Below, piece by piece: positions 1-8,141 of a stretch of 47,474 nucleotides of DNA. Each line of letters opens with the position of its first letter. Positions within the stretch are counted from its first letter, which is position 1. Source of the DNA: JAYFNU01 sp964458545 (GTDB lineage Bacteria; Bacillota; Clostridia; Oscillospirales; Ruminococcaceae); contig CAYWJF010000004.1 in assembly GCA_964458545.1 (NCBI GenBank), positions 1-47,474 of the forward strand. Direction: 5' to 3'. A program made the position numbers and the translations under genes. Below the pieces are notes generated by a model. The model was not told where the DNA came from, did not search any database, and was given only the letters and a program-made list of their open reading frames with translations.

Positions 1-413
1 AAGCGCTTAATCGGCTCGTCCAGCTTTACTATACGCGCAATCTCGGCGTCTATCTTTTCTAGTATTTCGGGTGTCAGCACCGTGTCGCAGTCTATGTCGT
101 AATAAAAACCGTTCTCAATCGCGGGACCTATTGTAAACTTAGTGTCGGGGTAAAGGTGCTTTACCGCCTCGGCTAAAACGTGGCTGCCCGTATGCCAAAA
201 GGCGTGCTTTCCGCCCTCGCTTTCGAAGGTGAGTATCTCCACCGCGCAGTCCTTATCGACAGCCGTGCGAAGGTCGCTGTAAACGCCGTCGATTTCGCAG
301 GCGCAAGCCGCTTTGTAAAGCCCCATACCGATAGATTTTGCTATTTCCGCGACGGTAATTCCCTTCTCAAATTCCTTTACGTCGCCCTTAAGCGACACCT
401 TAACAGTGCTCAT
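1..413 (-). CDS. thrS: Threonine--tRNA ligase, N-terminal part (3' end outside window)
   Basis: Charges tRNA-Thr with threonine in the cytoplasm. The 137 visible codons begin at an ATG preceded by a GGAGG site. They encode a TGS-type N-terminal domain (about residues 1-63), then the start of the editing (second additional) domain with the HTGSHVLAEAVKHLYP segment typical of ThrRS and AlaRS editing sites, and the IGPAIENGFYYDID stretch characteristic of ThrRS. The catalytic and anticodon-binding domains lie outside the window. A T-box leader with a Thr (ACC) specifier sits directly upstream, which independently supports the identity. It is transcribed divergently from rny. Confidence 0.95.
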   Translation of the reverse strand, partial: MSTVKVSLKGDVKEFEKGITVAEIAKSIGMGLYKAACACEIDGVYSDLRTAVDKDCAVEILTFESEGGKHAFWHTGSHVLAEAVKHLYPDTKFTIGPAIENGFYYDIDCDTVLTPEILEKIDAEIARIVKLDEPIKR

Positions 414-472
414 AGTTTATCCTCCATGTATATTGACAATAATATTTTACAAATTGTTAATTCGGAAAAAGA

Positions 473-510
473 GAAAATAAAAAAGCCTCATCCCGAAAAA
501 ACGGGATGAA
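473..510 (-). terminator. Regulated intrinsic terminator of the thrS T-box
   Basis: On the minus strand TTCATCCCG and CGGGATGA form a stem around a T-rich loop, followed by a run of seven T. It lies just downstream of the T-box core and about 60 nt before the thrS start, the standard place for the alternative terminator. Confidence 0.9.
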
Positions 511-700
511 GCGTAAGCTCCACGGTTCCACCCGAATTGCGCAGGTCGCGCCTCTCGAAAGCGGGTGTAACGTCCCGCGGCAACGGCGCCGTTTTGCGGC
601 GCGCTCGAACAGTGGTGCGTTTCCGTTAAGCGGTATGTCCTTTACAGCTTGAGGGACACTCTCTTGACCGTATTCGCGGGCGTTTATCTGTCGTCAACGC
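484..700 (-). promoter_or_regulatory. T-box riboswitch leader of thrS (Thr specifier ACC)
   Basis: The minus strand carries the conserved T-box core GGGTGGAACCG (523-533), directly followed by an intrinsic terminator. Upstream are Stem I features: an AGAGAG-type segment, a GCTGTAAA distal-loop-like segment (about 640-650) and the probable specifier ACC (614-616, plus-strand GGT) in the context ACGCACCAC. Uncharged tRNA-Thr should pair with the specifier and with the T-box bulge, stabilise the antiterminator and allow thrS transcription. The core is unambiguous. The exact Stem I pairing and 5' end were not folded computationally. Confidence 0.92.
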
Positions 701-716
701 TTTAATTTATGTTTGA

Positions 717-746
717 TTTATAGCACATTACCCGCCCCTTTGTCAA
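717..746 (-). promoter_or_regulatory. Promoter of thrS leader
   Basis: On the minus strand TTGACA (741-746) and TATAAA (717-722) are separated by 18 nt and lie just upstream of the T-box 5' end. This fits a housekeeping sigma-A promoter. It is divergent from the rny promoter about 30 bp away. Confidence 0.7.
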
Positions 747-773
747 GCGGCGGCTTAGCCCCCTATTTTGGTA

Positions 774-803
774 TTGACAAAGCTGTTACAAAACATTTAC
801 AAT
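774..803 (+). promoter_or_regulatory. Promoter of rny
   Basis: TTGACA (774-779) and TACAAT (798-803) with an 18-nt spacer, about 87 bp before the rny start codon. Consensus-like sigma-A promoter. Confidence 0.7.
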
Positions 804-889
804 ATATAAGGATATTTATTACAAGGCGTATTATATTTTGCCTTGTTTTAACCATACCAACTAAACAAATCAGGAAGGACCATAAAACA

Positions 890-2443
890 ATGGGCACAGT
901 ACTCTATGTTGTTTTAGCGGTTGTCGCTGCGCTTATTATCGGCGCCGCGAGTTTTTATGGAGGAGTTCAATATCGTAAAAAGGTAGCCGAGGCAAGAATA
1001 GGCTCGGCTGAGGATGAAGCAAAGAGGATAGTAAACGACGCTATAAAATCCGCTGAACAAAAGCGAAAGGAAGTTGTGCTTGAAGCGAAGGATGAAATCT
1101 TCAAGATGCGCAACGAGTCCGACCGCGAGCTTCGCGAAAGACGAAACGAGGTTCAACGTCAGGAAAACAGAATTATTCAAAAAGAAGAAAACTTAGACAG
1201 AAAAATAACCCAGTTTGAAGCAGACGAAGCAAAGCAGCAAAAACGCATAGCCGAGCTTAACAAAAAGCTTGAAGAGGTAGAGACCGTTAAAAAGAGCCAG
1301 TTCGAGATGCTTGAGAGAATCTCGAAATTCTCGGCGGAGCAGGCGAAGGACCTCCTTCTTGCCCAGCTCGACAGCGAGCTTTCCCACGAGAAGGCGGTAC
1401 GCATAAATTATTACGAGCAACAGCTTAAGGACGATTCCGACTCAATGGCGCGCGATATTTTAGGGCTTGCAATTTCCCGCTGCGCCACCGATTTCACTTC
1501 CGAAGCGACAGTTTCGGTAGTAGCGCTTCCAAACGACGAGATGAAGGGCAGGATAATCGGACGTGAGGGCAGAAATATTAGGGCTCTCGAAACCGCGACG
1601 GGCGTTGACCTTATTATCGACGATACGCCCGAGGCGATTACCGTTTCCTCCTTTGACCCAATAAGGCGCGAGGTTGCGCGCCTTGCGCTTGAAAAGCTAA
1701 TCTTCGACGGACGTATTCACCCCGCGCGCATTGAAGAGATGGTAGACAAGGCTCAGCGCGAGGTTGACCAAAGAATTAAAAAAGAGGGCGAGAGGGTCGT
1801 TCTCGAAATCGGCGTTCACGGCATACACCCCGAGCTTGTTAAGCTTCTCGGACGCCTTTGCTACCGCACAAGCTACGGACAAAACGTCCTTCAGCACAGC
1901 GTTGAGGTTTCGCTCCTTGCGGGCATGATAGCCTCTGAAATAGGTTTTGACCCAACGCTTGCGCGCCGCGCGGGACTTCTTCACGATATAGGCAAGGCGC
2001 TCGACCACGAGATGGAGGGAACCCACGTTCAGCTCGGTCTTGAGGTGGCAAGACGCTATAAGGAGAACCCCGAAGTCTGCCACGCAATTGAAGCGCACCA
2101 CGGCGACGTAGAGGCGCACTCCACCCTCGTTTATATTATTATGGCGGCGGACGCCATTTCCGCGGCGCGTCCGGGCGCGAGAAGCGAAAATCTTGATAAC
2201 TATATCAAGCGTCTTGAAAAGCTTGAGGAGATAGCGAACAGCTTCGACGGCGTTGAGCGCTCCTTCGCTATTCAGGCGGGACGCGAGGTAAGAATAATGG
2301 TTAAGCCCGAAATTATCGACGACGATAAGCTTACGATAGTCGCTCACGATATCGTAACGCAGATTGAAAACGAGCTTAACTACCCGGGACAGATTAAGGT
2401 AAATGTAATTCGCGAGAGCCGCGCTATCGACTTCGCGAAGTAA
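890..2443 (+). CDS. rny: Ribonuclease Y
   Basis: Membrane-anchored endoribonuclease that initiates mRNA decay in Bacillota. The chosen start is the ATG at 890, preceded by AGGAAGGA; an upstream in-frame extension would run through the promoter. The 517-residue product matches the usual RNase Y length (about 520). It has an N-terminal transmembrane helix (about residues 3-23), a long charged coiled coil (about 28-190), a KH domain with GRIIGREGRN, and an HD domain with LLHDIGKAL. Followed by a strong intrinsic terminator. ricT, encoding a subunit of the Y-complex that specifies RNase Y targets in Bacillus, is at the other end of this window. Confidence 0.97.
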   Translation: MGTVLYVVLAVVAALIIGAASFYGGVQYRKKVAEARIGSAEDEAKRIVNDAIKSAEQKRKEVVLEAKDEIFKMRNESDRELRERRNEVQRQENRIIQKEENLDRKITQFEADEAKQQKRIAELNKKLEEVETVKKSQFEMLERISKFSAEQAKDLLLAQLDSELSHEKAVRINYYEQQLKDDSDSMARDILGLAISRCATDFTSEATVSVVALPNDEMKGRIIGREGRNIRALETATGVDLIIDDTPEAITVSSFDPIRREVARLALEKLIFDGRIHPARIEEMVDKAQREVDQRIKKEGERVVLEIGVHGIHPELVKLLGRLCYRTSYGQNVLQHSVEVSLLAGMIASEIGFDPTLARRAGLLHDIGKALDHEMEGTHVQLGLEVARRYKENPEVCHAIEAHHGDVEAHSTLVYIIMAADAISAARPGARSENLDNYIKRLEKLEEIANSFDGVERSFAIQAGREVRIMVKPEIIDDDKLTIVAHDIVTQIENELNYPGQIKVNVIRESRAIDFAK

Positions 2444-2459
2444 ACGGCAAAGCGACTCG

Positions 2460-2497
2460 TTCCGTCATCCCGCGCTTTTGCGGGGTGACGGAATTTT
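2460..2497 (+). terminator. Intrinsic terminator after rny
   Basis: TTCCGTCACCCCGC-type stem: the arms TTCCGTCATCCCGC and GCGGGGTGACGGAA close a short T-rich loop and are followed by TTTTT. It ends only about 15 bp before the next start codon. Confidence 0.88.
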
Positions 2498-2512
2498 TGC
2501 AGGACAGGTGTA

Positions 2513-3919
2513 ATGAAATCTTTCACAGAAATATTTTTTAATTCGAATAAGATATTAAAGGACTATGAGCCCTCTGGCGCGAGACCGAGCGATAAGGATA
2601 TGCTAAAGCGTACCCTGCAGGTGGCGTGGCCGTCTATGCTCGAGTCTTTTCTTATTGCCGTCGTCGGCGTAATAGACACCCTTATGGTAAGCCAGCTTGG
2701 TGACTACGCCATAGCGGCGGTGGGGCTTACCATTCAGCCTAAGATGTTAGGGCTTGCTGTCTTCTTCGCGCTTTCTGCGGCGGTGTCCGCGCTTGTCGCG
2801 AGAAGAAAGGGCGAAGGCGACAGAGAGAGCGCCGTAAGGGTGCTAAAAATGTCGCTGATTATTACGGCTGTCTTAACGGCGATAGTTACTTTTATAAGCG
2901 TATATTTTGCCGACGAGATAGTTCACCTTGTAGGCTCAGAGCCCGAAACCCACGAGTTCGCCGTAGAATATATCCAAATAATTATGGGCGGCATAGTTTT
3001 CAACGTCTTTTCAATGGTAATAAACGCGGCGCAAAGAGGCACGGGCAACACAAAGATAGCTATGCGCACTAACCTCACAAGCAACCTTGTGAACGTCGTT
3101 TTCAACTATCTGCTTATCGGCGGAAAGCTTGGCTTTCCAGCGCTTGGCGTACGAGGTGCGGCTATAGCGACGGTTATAGGTACCGTCGTCGCTTTCGGAA
3201 TGTCTGTAGCGTCGGTGCTCCACCGCGACGGGTATATCTATCTCGGTCTTAAGACGGGAAGGATTTACGAGGCGCGTTCGGCGAAATCCCTTGTGTCAAT
3301 TGGCTCAAGCACCTTTATGGAGCAGGTATTTCTCCGCTTCGGCTTCCTTGTGTTCGCCGTGATAATAGCAAGTCTCGGTATGACCGCTTTCTCCACCCAT
3401 CAGATTGGTATGAATATGATGACTATTTCCTTCGCCTTCGGCGACGGGCTTTCGGTTGCGGCGGTGGCGCTTGTCGGCTACTCGCTCGGCGAGAAACGGC
3501 CCGATATGGCACAGATTTACGGCTCCTACTGCCAGCGGTGCGGCGTGATATGCTCGTCGTTCTTAAGCTTGGTTTTCATCTTCTTGGGCAGACAGATTTT
3601 TATGCTGTTTTCCGATACGCCGCAGATTATCGAGGACGGCGCGCTTATAATGAAAATCTTGACGGTAATCGTCTTCTTCCAGATTTCGCAGGTTATCTAT
3701 TCGGGCTGCCTTCGCGGCAGCGGCGACGCGAAATTTACGGCTCTTGTTTCCTTCTTGAATATTGGAATTCTTCGCCCCGCGATAGCCTTCTTAGTCTGCA
3801 ATATTCTTAATTTAGGGCTTGTCGGCGCGTGGGCGGGCATAGCTGTTGACCAGCTTGTGCGGCTTATTATGACCTCCATTCGCTTCAAGCGAGGTAAATG
3901 GATGAAGCTTAAAATATAG
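2513..3919 (+). CDS. MATE family multidrug/toxin efflux transporter
   Basis: Polytopic inner-membrane antiporter of the MATE (NorM/DinF-like) family, expected to export cationic compounds using a Na+ or H+ gradient. The substrate cannot be read from sequence. The 468-residue length and about 12 hydrophobic helices fit the family, as do the N-terminal half with MLKRTLQVAWPSMLESF and DTLMVSQLGDYAIAAVGL, and the equivalent second-half segment FMEQVFLRFGF. The start is an ATG with a weak AGGACAGG site. The start codon follows the rny terminator by only about 15 bp with no room for a separate promoter, so expression probably depends on read-through or on a promoter inside rny. Confidence 0.92.
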   Translation: MKSFTEIFFNSNKILKDYEPSGARPSDKDMLKRTLQVAWPSMLESFLIAVVGVIDTLMVSQLGDYAIAAVGLTIQPKMLGLAVFFALSAAVSALVARRKGEGDRESAVRVLKMSLIITAVLTAIVTFISVYFADEIVHLVGSEPETHEFAVEYIQIIMGGIVFNVFSMVINAAQRGTGNTKIAMRTNLTSNLVNVVFNYLLIGGKLGFPALGVRGAAIATVIGTVVAFGMSVASVLHRDGYIYLGLKTGRIYEARSAKSLVSIGSSTFMEQVFLRFGFLVFAVIIASLGMTAFSTHQIGMNMMTISFAFGDGLSVAAVALVGYSLGEKRPDMAQIYGSYCQRCGVICSSFLSLVFIFLGRQIFMLFSDTPQIIEDGALIMKILTVIVFFQISQVIYSGCLRGSGDAKFTALVSFLNIGILRPAIAFLVCNILNLGLVGAWAGIAVDQLVRLIMTSIRFKRGKWMKLKI

Positions 3920-3927
3920 TCAATTTC

Positions 3928-3956
3928 TTGACATAGCGGACTATAAAATGTAATAT
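3928..3956 (+). promoter_or_regulatory. Promoter of asp23-fakA-recG-dacF operon
   Basis: TTGACA (3928-3933) and TAATAT (3951-3956) with an ideal 17-nt spacer, 60 bp upstream of the asp23 start. One of the best sigma-A matches in the window. Confidence 0.8.
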
Positions 3957-4015
3957 TAGAATGATTTAATTTATATATTAAATAAACGGCAATCATATCA
4001 GAAAGGAAAGTCGTT

Positions 4016-4369
4016 ATGATAAAGATAGCTACCCCTATGGGTAAAGTAACGCTGACAAACGATTATTTCGCGTCGCTCGTCGGCAACCTCACCTCCGACT
4101 GCTACGGGGTTAAGGGCATGGCGACCAGCGGTCCCGCGGACGGAATAAGAGCGCTCTTCTTCGGAAGAAATCTGCCCGAGCGCGGAGTAAAGGTTTTCGA
4201 GCAGGACAAAAAGCTATATATTGAGCTTCACATTAAGGTTGTTTACGGAGTTAATATCTCCGCTATTGTTGACAGCATAGCCCACAAGGTGAAGTATGCC
4301 GTAGAGGAAGCGACAGGGCTTACCGTAGGAACGGTAAACGTGTTCGTTGACGAGATGGCGGCGGAATAA
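4016..4369 (+). CDS. Asp23/Gls24 family protein (YloU-like)
   Basis: Small 117-residue cytoplasmic protein of the Asp23/Gls24 (DUF322) family, associated with cell-envelope homeostasis in Bacillota. The family pattern is visible: an N-terminal strand region, a central loop with GVKGMA, then YIELHIKVVYGVNI and a C-terminal amphipathic helix with VEEATGLTVGTVNVFVDEM. The ATG has a good AAAGGAA site. It is the first gene of the operon and is followed 21 bp later by fakA, the same order as yloU-yloV of Bacillus. The exact molecular role of the family is not settled. Confidence 0.93.
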   Translation: MIKIATPMGKVTLTNDYFASLVGNLTSDCYGVKGMATSGPADGIRALFFGRNLPERGVKVFEQDKKLYIELHIKVVYGVNISAIVDSIAHKVKYAVEEATGLTVGTVNVFVDEMAAE

Positions 4370-4390
4370 CAAGCGGAGGAATTGAAAGAT

Positions 4391-6070
4391 ATGATAAGCG
4401 GAGCACAGTTACGCGACGCCATTATTTCCGGCGCCAACAACATAATTAACCTAAAAAGCTCGGTTGACGAGCTTAACGTTTTCCCCGTACCCGACGGCGA
4501 TACGGGAACAAATATGTCTATGACGATAGGCTCGGCTATCCCCGAGCTTCAGAACCTTCCCGACAGCTGCTCGGTTGAGCAAGCGTCTCAGGTGGCGGCT
4601 TCCGCCCTTCTTCGCGGCGCGCGCGGAAATTCGGGCGTTATTCTCTCTCTTCTTTTCAGAGGCTTCTCCCGTGCCCTTCAGGGCAAGACGGAAGCGTCGA
4701 GCGAGGATTTGTACTTTTCGCTCTGCAAGGGCGTAGAGGCGGCGTACAAGGCGGTTATGAAGCCCACAGAGGGTACGATACTTACCGTAGCGCGTGAGGC
4801 GAGCGAAAAGGCGGCAACCGTTTACGAAACAACCGAGCCCGTGAAGCTTTGGGAGGTTATAGTCGAGCAAAGCAAGGAAACTCTCCTTCGCACACCCGAG
4901 ATGCTTCCCGTACTCAAAAAGGCTGGCGTGGTCGATTCGGGTGGACAGGGTCTTGTTTTTATCTTCGAGGGAATGCTTGTTTTCTTTAAAACGGGCAAGA
5001 TAGTAAAGAGCGACGACGAGCCAAAGAAGAAGGCGAAGTCCTCCGCGCCGAAGTTCGATAAGGGCGCGTATTCCGACGATACCGAATTTGACGCTGTTAA
5101 CCACTACTGCACCGAGTTTATTGTTCTTAAGGACGAGAATGCCGACTACAAGCGTCTTCGCGCGTTTCTTGAGTCTATAGGCGTAAGTGTCGTGGCGGTA
5201 GAGGACGAGGAGATAATCAAGTGTCACGTCCATACAAAGGACCCCGGTAAAGCGCTGAGCGAGGCGGTTACGCACGGTCAGCTGACAAAGCTTAAAATAG
5301 AGAATATGCTCGTTCAAAACGACGCGCTTAAAAAGGAGCGCGCCGCGGCGGAGAAGGAAGCGAAGAGCGACAAGACCGCTGAATTCCCCTACGTCGCGCC
5401 CGACGAAAGCGTAGAATACGGCTTTGTGTCGGTCTGCACGGGCGAGGGAATAAAACAGCTTTTCCTTGACCTCGGCGTAAATCAGGTCGTAAGCGGCGGA
5501 CAAACAATGAACCCCTCCACCGACGACATTTTAGGCGCAATTCAAGCGACGGCGGCGAAGAATGTGCTGGTGCTTGCTAACAACAAGAATATAATTATGG
5601 CGGCGGAGCAGGCTTGTAAGCTTTGCGACCGCAAGGCGGTTGTGCTCATGGCGCGCACTATTCCGCAGGGCGTTTCCGCTATGATAGCCTTTGACCCCGA
5701 CGCGTCGCTTGAGGATAACCTTATAGCTATGAACGCGGCGGCTGAAAGGGTAACAACGGGACAGATTACCTTTGCCGCGCGCGACAGCGATTTTGACGGA
5801 CACGACATTAAAGAGGGCGAAATTCTCGCCATCTCCAACGGAAAGCTTCTCTTTACGGATAAGGAGATTTCCAAGTCCGCGATAAAGCTTGCCCGCAAGA
5901 TGATTACGAAATCGACAGAATTCGTAACCGTAATCTACGGCGAGGATATAACCGAGGCTGAGGCCGAGGAGGTCGGCGACGCTATTAAAAAGAACCTTCC
6001 CGCAAATGCTGAGCTTACCCTCGTAAACGGCGGGCAGCCCGTATACTACTACTACATTTCGGCAGAATAA
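4391..6070 (+). CDS. fakA: Fatty acid kinase catalytic subunit FakA-like (DAK2 domain, YloV)
   Basis: Phosphorylates exogenous fatty acids presented by a FakB (DegV-family) partner; no fakB lies in this window. I chose the ATG at 4391, 11 nt after GGAGG; an upstream in-frame TTG at 4382 is almost on top of the ribosome site. The 559-residue protein has an N-terminal DAK2 ATP-binding domain with the metal-binding FPVPDGDTGTNM (about residues 31-42) and GARGNSGVILS (about 78-90), a charged linker near 210-225, a middle domain, and a C-terminal domain beginning near VEYGFVSVCTGEG. Length and order match YloV. It follows asp23 and precedes recG as in many Bacillota. Confidence 0.93.
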   Translation: MISGAQLRDAIISGANNIINLKSSVDELNVFPVPDGDTGTNMSMTIGSAIPELQNLPDSCSVEQASQVAASALLRGARGNSGVILSLLFRGFSRALQGKTEASSEDLYFSLCKGVEAAYKAVMKPTEGTILTVAREASEKAATVYETTEPVKLWEVIVEQSKETLLRTPEMLPVLKKAGVVDSGGQGLVFIFEGMLVFFKTGKIVKSDDEPKKKAKSSAPKFDKGAYSDDTEFDAVNHYCTEFIVLKDENADYKRLRAFLESIGVSVVAVEDEEIIKCHVHTKDPGKALSEAVTHGQLTKLKIENMLVQNDALKKERAAAEKEAKSDKTAEFPYVAPDESVEYGFVSVCTGEGIKQLFLDLGVNQVVSGGQTMNPSTDDILGAIQATAAKNVLVLANNKNIIMAAEQACKLCDRKAVVLMARTIPQGVSAMIAFDPDASLEDNLIAMNAAAERVTTGQITFAARDSDFDGHDIKEGEILAISNGKLLFTDKEISKSAIKLARKMITKSTEFVTVIYGEDITEAEAEEVGDAIKKNLPANAELTLVNGGQPVYYYYISAE

Positions 6071-6076
6071 AAGCGT

Positions 6077-8128
6077 ATGTCTGAGACAGAATACCGCGAA
6101 AAAGACATTAAGTATTTAAAGGGCGTCGGAGAGAAAAGAGCCGAGCTTTTCAAAAAGCTCGGCGTTTCCACCGTGGGCGCCCTTTTGCGTTACTATCCGC
6201 GAAGCTATATTGATTTGTCGAATACCTACGCCGTCGCGGAGGCTCCGCTTGCGGAGCCGTGCGCCGTTCGCGCTACCGTGTACGCGAAGGGCGCGCCCGT
6301 AAGGGTACGCGGCGGCAAGACGGTCTTTAAGGTAAAAGCGGGCGACCAGTCGGGCGAGCTTTTGATTACCTATTTCAACAACAAATTCGCTCCTGCCGCG
6401 CTTACAATAGGCGAAAGCTATATTTTCTATGGGCGGCTTTCGGGCAACCTGCTTTCGCGCGAGATAATCAATCCCACGGTAATAAAGCGTGAGGAGGCGG
6501 GAACGCTTCTTCCGCAGTATCCGCTTACGGCGGGAATAAGCTCGCGGGTTATAGGAAACTGCGTAAAAAACGCGCTGGCTCTATACGAAAATGAGATAGA
6601 AGAAACGCTACCGCGATATATAACCGAAAAGTACGGTCTTATTGAAAGAAAAAAAGCGATAAGCGATATTCATTTCCCCTCCTCGCAAAAGGAGGCGCGG
6701 GACGCGCGGGACAGGCTTATTTTTGAAGAGCTTTTGACCCTTCAAATAGGCTTACGGCTTATGAAAAAGCGTAAGCGCACAGTAACAGCAATAAAGCTTA
6801 ACGAGAATAACTCGGACGAATTCCAAGCTTCGCTGCCATTCGCTCTCACAGGCGCTCAGCGGCGCTGTATTGACGAGATAGAGGCAGACGTGGTAAAGAC
6901 GAGCCCGATGAGTCGGCTCCTTCAAGGGGACGTGGGGAGCGGTAAGACGGTGGTCGCGGCTGCGGGTATCTTCTGCGCGAAGAGAAGCGGCTATCAAAGC
7001 GCCTTTATGGCGCCAACCGAAATACTCGCAAGTCAGCACGCTAACACCCTTTCGGCGCTTTTAGAGCCATTCGGCGTGACGGTGGGGCTACTCACAAGCT
7101 CGGTTAAGGGAAAGCCGCGCGAGCTGCTGCTTGATTCCGTACGCCGCGGCGAAACGGACCTTCTTGTAGGCACACACGCTATAATAGGCGATGCGGTGGA
7201 GTTTAATAAGCTCGGTTTTGTTGTGGCGGACGAACAGCACCGCTTTGGCGTTGGGCAGCGCGCGAGTCTTTCAAAAAAGGGCGAGCACCCACATCTGCTT
7301 GTAATGTCGGCTACGCCTATTCCTCGTACGCTCGCGCTAATAATCTACGGCGACCTTGATATATCGACCCTCGACGAGCTGCCTCCGGGGCGTACCCCCG
7401 TAAAGACCTATCTTGTGACGGACGAGCTTCGTGAGCGATATCTCGGCTTTGTTCGTAAACAAGCGGCGGCGGGGCGGCAGGCTTATATCGTCTGTCCACT
7501 TGTAGAGGAAAGCGAGACGCTTGAAAATACGCTTTCCGCGACAGAATATAAGGAGGAGCTTGCGAGTAAGTACCTCTCTGACCTAAACGTAGGGCTTATC
7601 CACGGCAAGATGAAGCCGAAGGATAAGGCGGCGGTAATGGAGGATTTTAAGAGCGGTCGGCTGGACGTGCTGGTTTCAACTACGGTTATCGAGGTGGGCG
7701 TGGATGTGCCTAACGCCACGGTAATGATAATTGAAAACGCCGAGCGGTTTGGGCTTTCCACCCTTCATCAGCTGCGCGGTAGGGTAGGGCGCGGCAACGC
7801 TGAGAGCTGTTGTGTTCTGGTTTCCTCCGCAAAGGGTGAAACTGTAAAATCCCGTTTGAAGATAATGACAAAAACAAACGACGGCTTCGAGATAGCTAAG
7901 GCAGACCTCGCCACACGCGGACCCGGCGACTTCTTCGGAAAACGTCAGCACGGCTTGCCAGAGCTTTCGATAGCGGACCTTGCGAGCGACGAGAGCGTTC
8001 TAAAAAGCGCCTCCGACGCGGCAACGTTTATCCTTGAAAGCGACCCGCTTCTTCAAGAGGCGCGGCACAAAGAACTTGGACGCGAGGTAAATAAAATGTT
8101 CAGCGGCAGCGGCGACACGCTGAATTAA
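6077..8128 (+). CDS. recG: ATP-dependent DNA helicase RecG
   Basis: Branch-migrating helicase that remodels stalled replication forks and Holliday junctions. The 683-residue product is of normal length. It has an N-terminal HhH-like region (YLKGVGEKRAELFKKLGV), a wedge/OB-fold region (about residues 55-160), Walker A GDVGSGKT (284-291), the DEQHRFGVGQR helicase motif II, SATPIPRTLAL motif III, and the TTVIEVGVDVPNA and QLRGRVGRG motifs V-VI. It starts 6 bp after fakA, so it is translationally close in the same operon. The neighbourhood fakA-recG is conserved in Bacillota. Confidence 0.97.
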   Translation: MSETEYREKDIKYLKGVGEKRAELFKKLGVSTVGALLRYYPRSYIDLSNTYAVAEAPLAEPCAVRATVYAKGAPVRVRGGKTVFKVKAGDQSGELLITYFNNKFAPAALTIGESYIFYGRLSGNLLSREIINPTVIKREEAGTLLPQYPLTAGISSRVIGNCVKNALALYENEIEETLPRYITEKYGLIERKKAISDIHFPSSQKEARDARDRLIFEELLTLQIGLRLMKKRKRTVTAIKLNENNSDEFQASLPFALTGAQRRCIDEIEADVVKTSPMSRLLQGDVGSGKTVVAAAGIFCAKRSGYQSAFMAPTEILASQHANTLSALLEPFGVTVGLLTSSVKGKPRELLLDSVRRGETDLLVGTHAIIGDAVEFNKLGFVVADEQHRFGVGQRASLSKKGEHPHLLVMSATPIPRTLALIIYGDLDISTLDELPPGRTPVKTYLVTDELRERYLGFVRKQAAAGRQAYIVCPLVEESETLENTLSATEYKEELASKYLSDLNVGLIHGKMKPKDKAAVMEDFKSGRLDVLVSTTVIEVGVDVPNATVMIIENAERFGLSTLHQLRGRVGRGNAESCCVLVSSAKGETVKSRLKIMTKTNDGFEIAKADLATRGPGDFFGKRQHGLPELSIADLASDESVLKSASDAATFILESDPLLQEARHKELGREVNKMFSGSGDTLN

Positions 8129-8141
8129 TACGAGGTAGAGA

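Noticed and set aside
1697..2347. A 216-codon minus-strand open frame inside rny
   Set aside because: Overlaps the KH/HD coding part of RNase Y and shows no protein motifs.
4451..5503. A 350-codon minus-strand open frame inside fakA
   Set aside because: Antisense to a clear conserved gene in matching codon phase; no ribosome site or family motifs.
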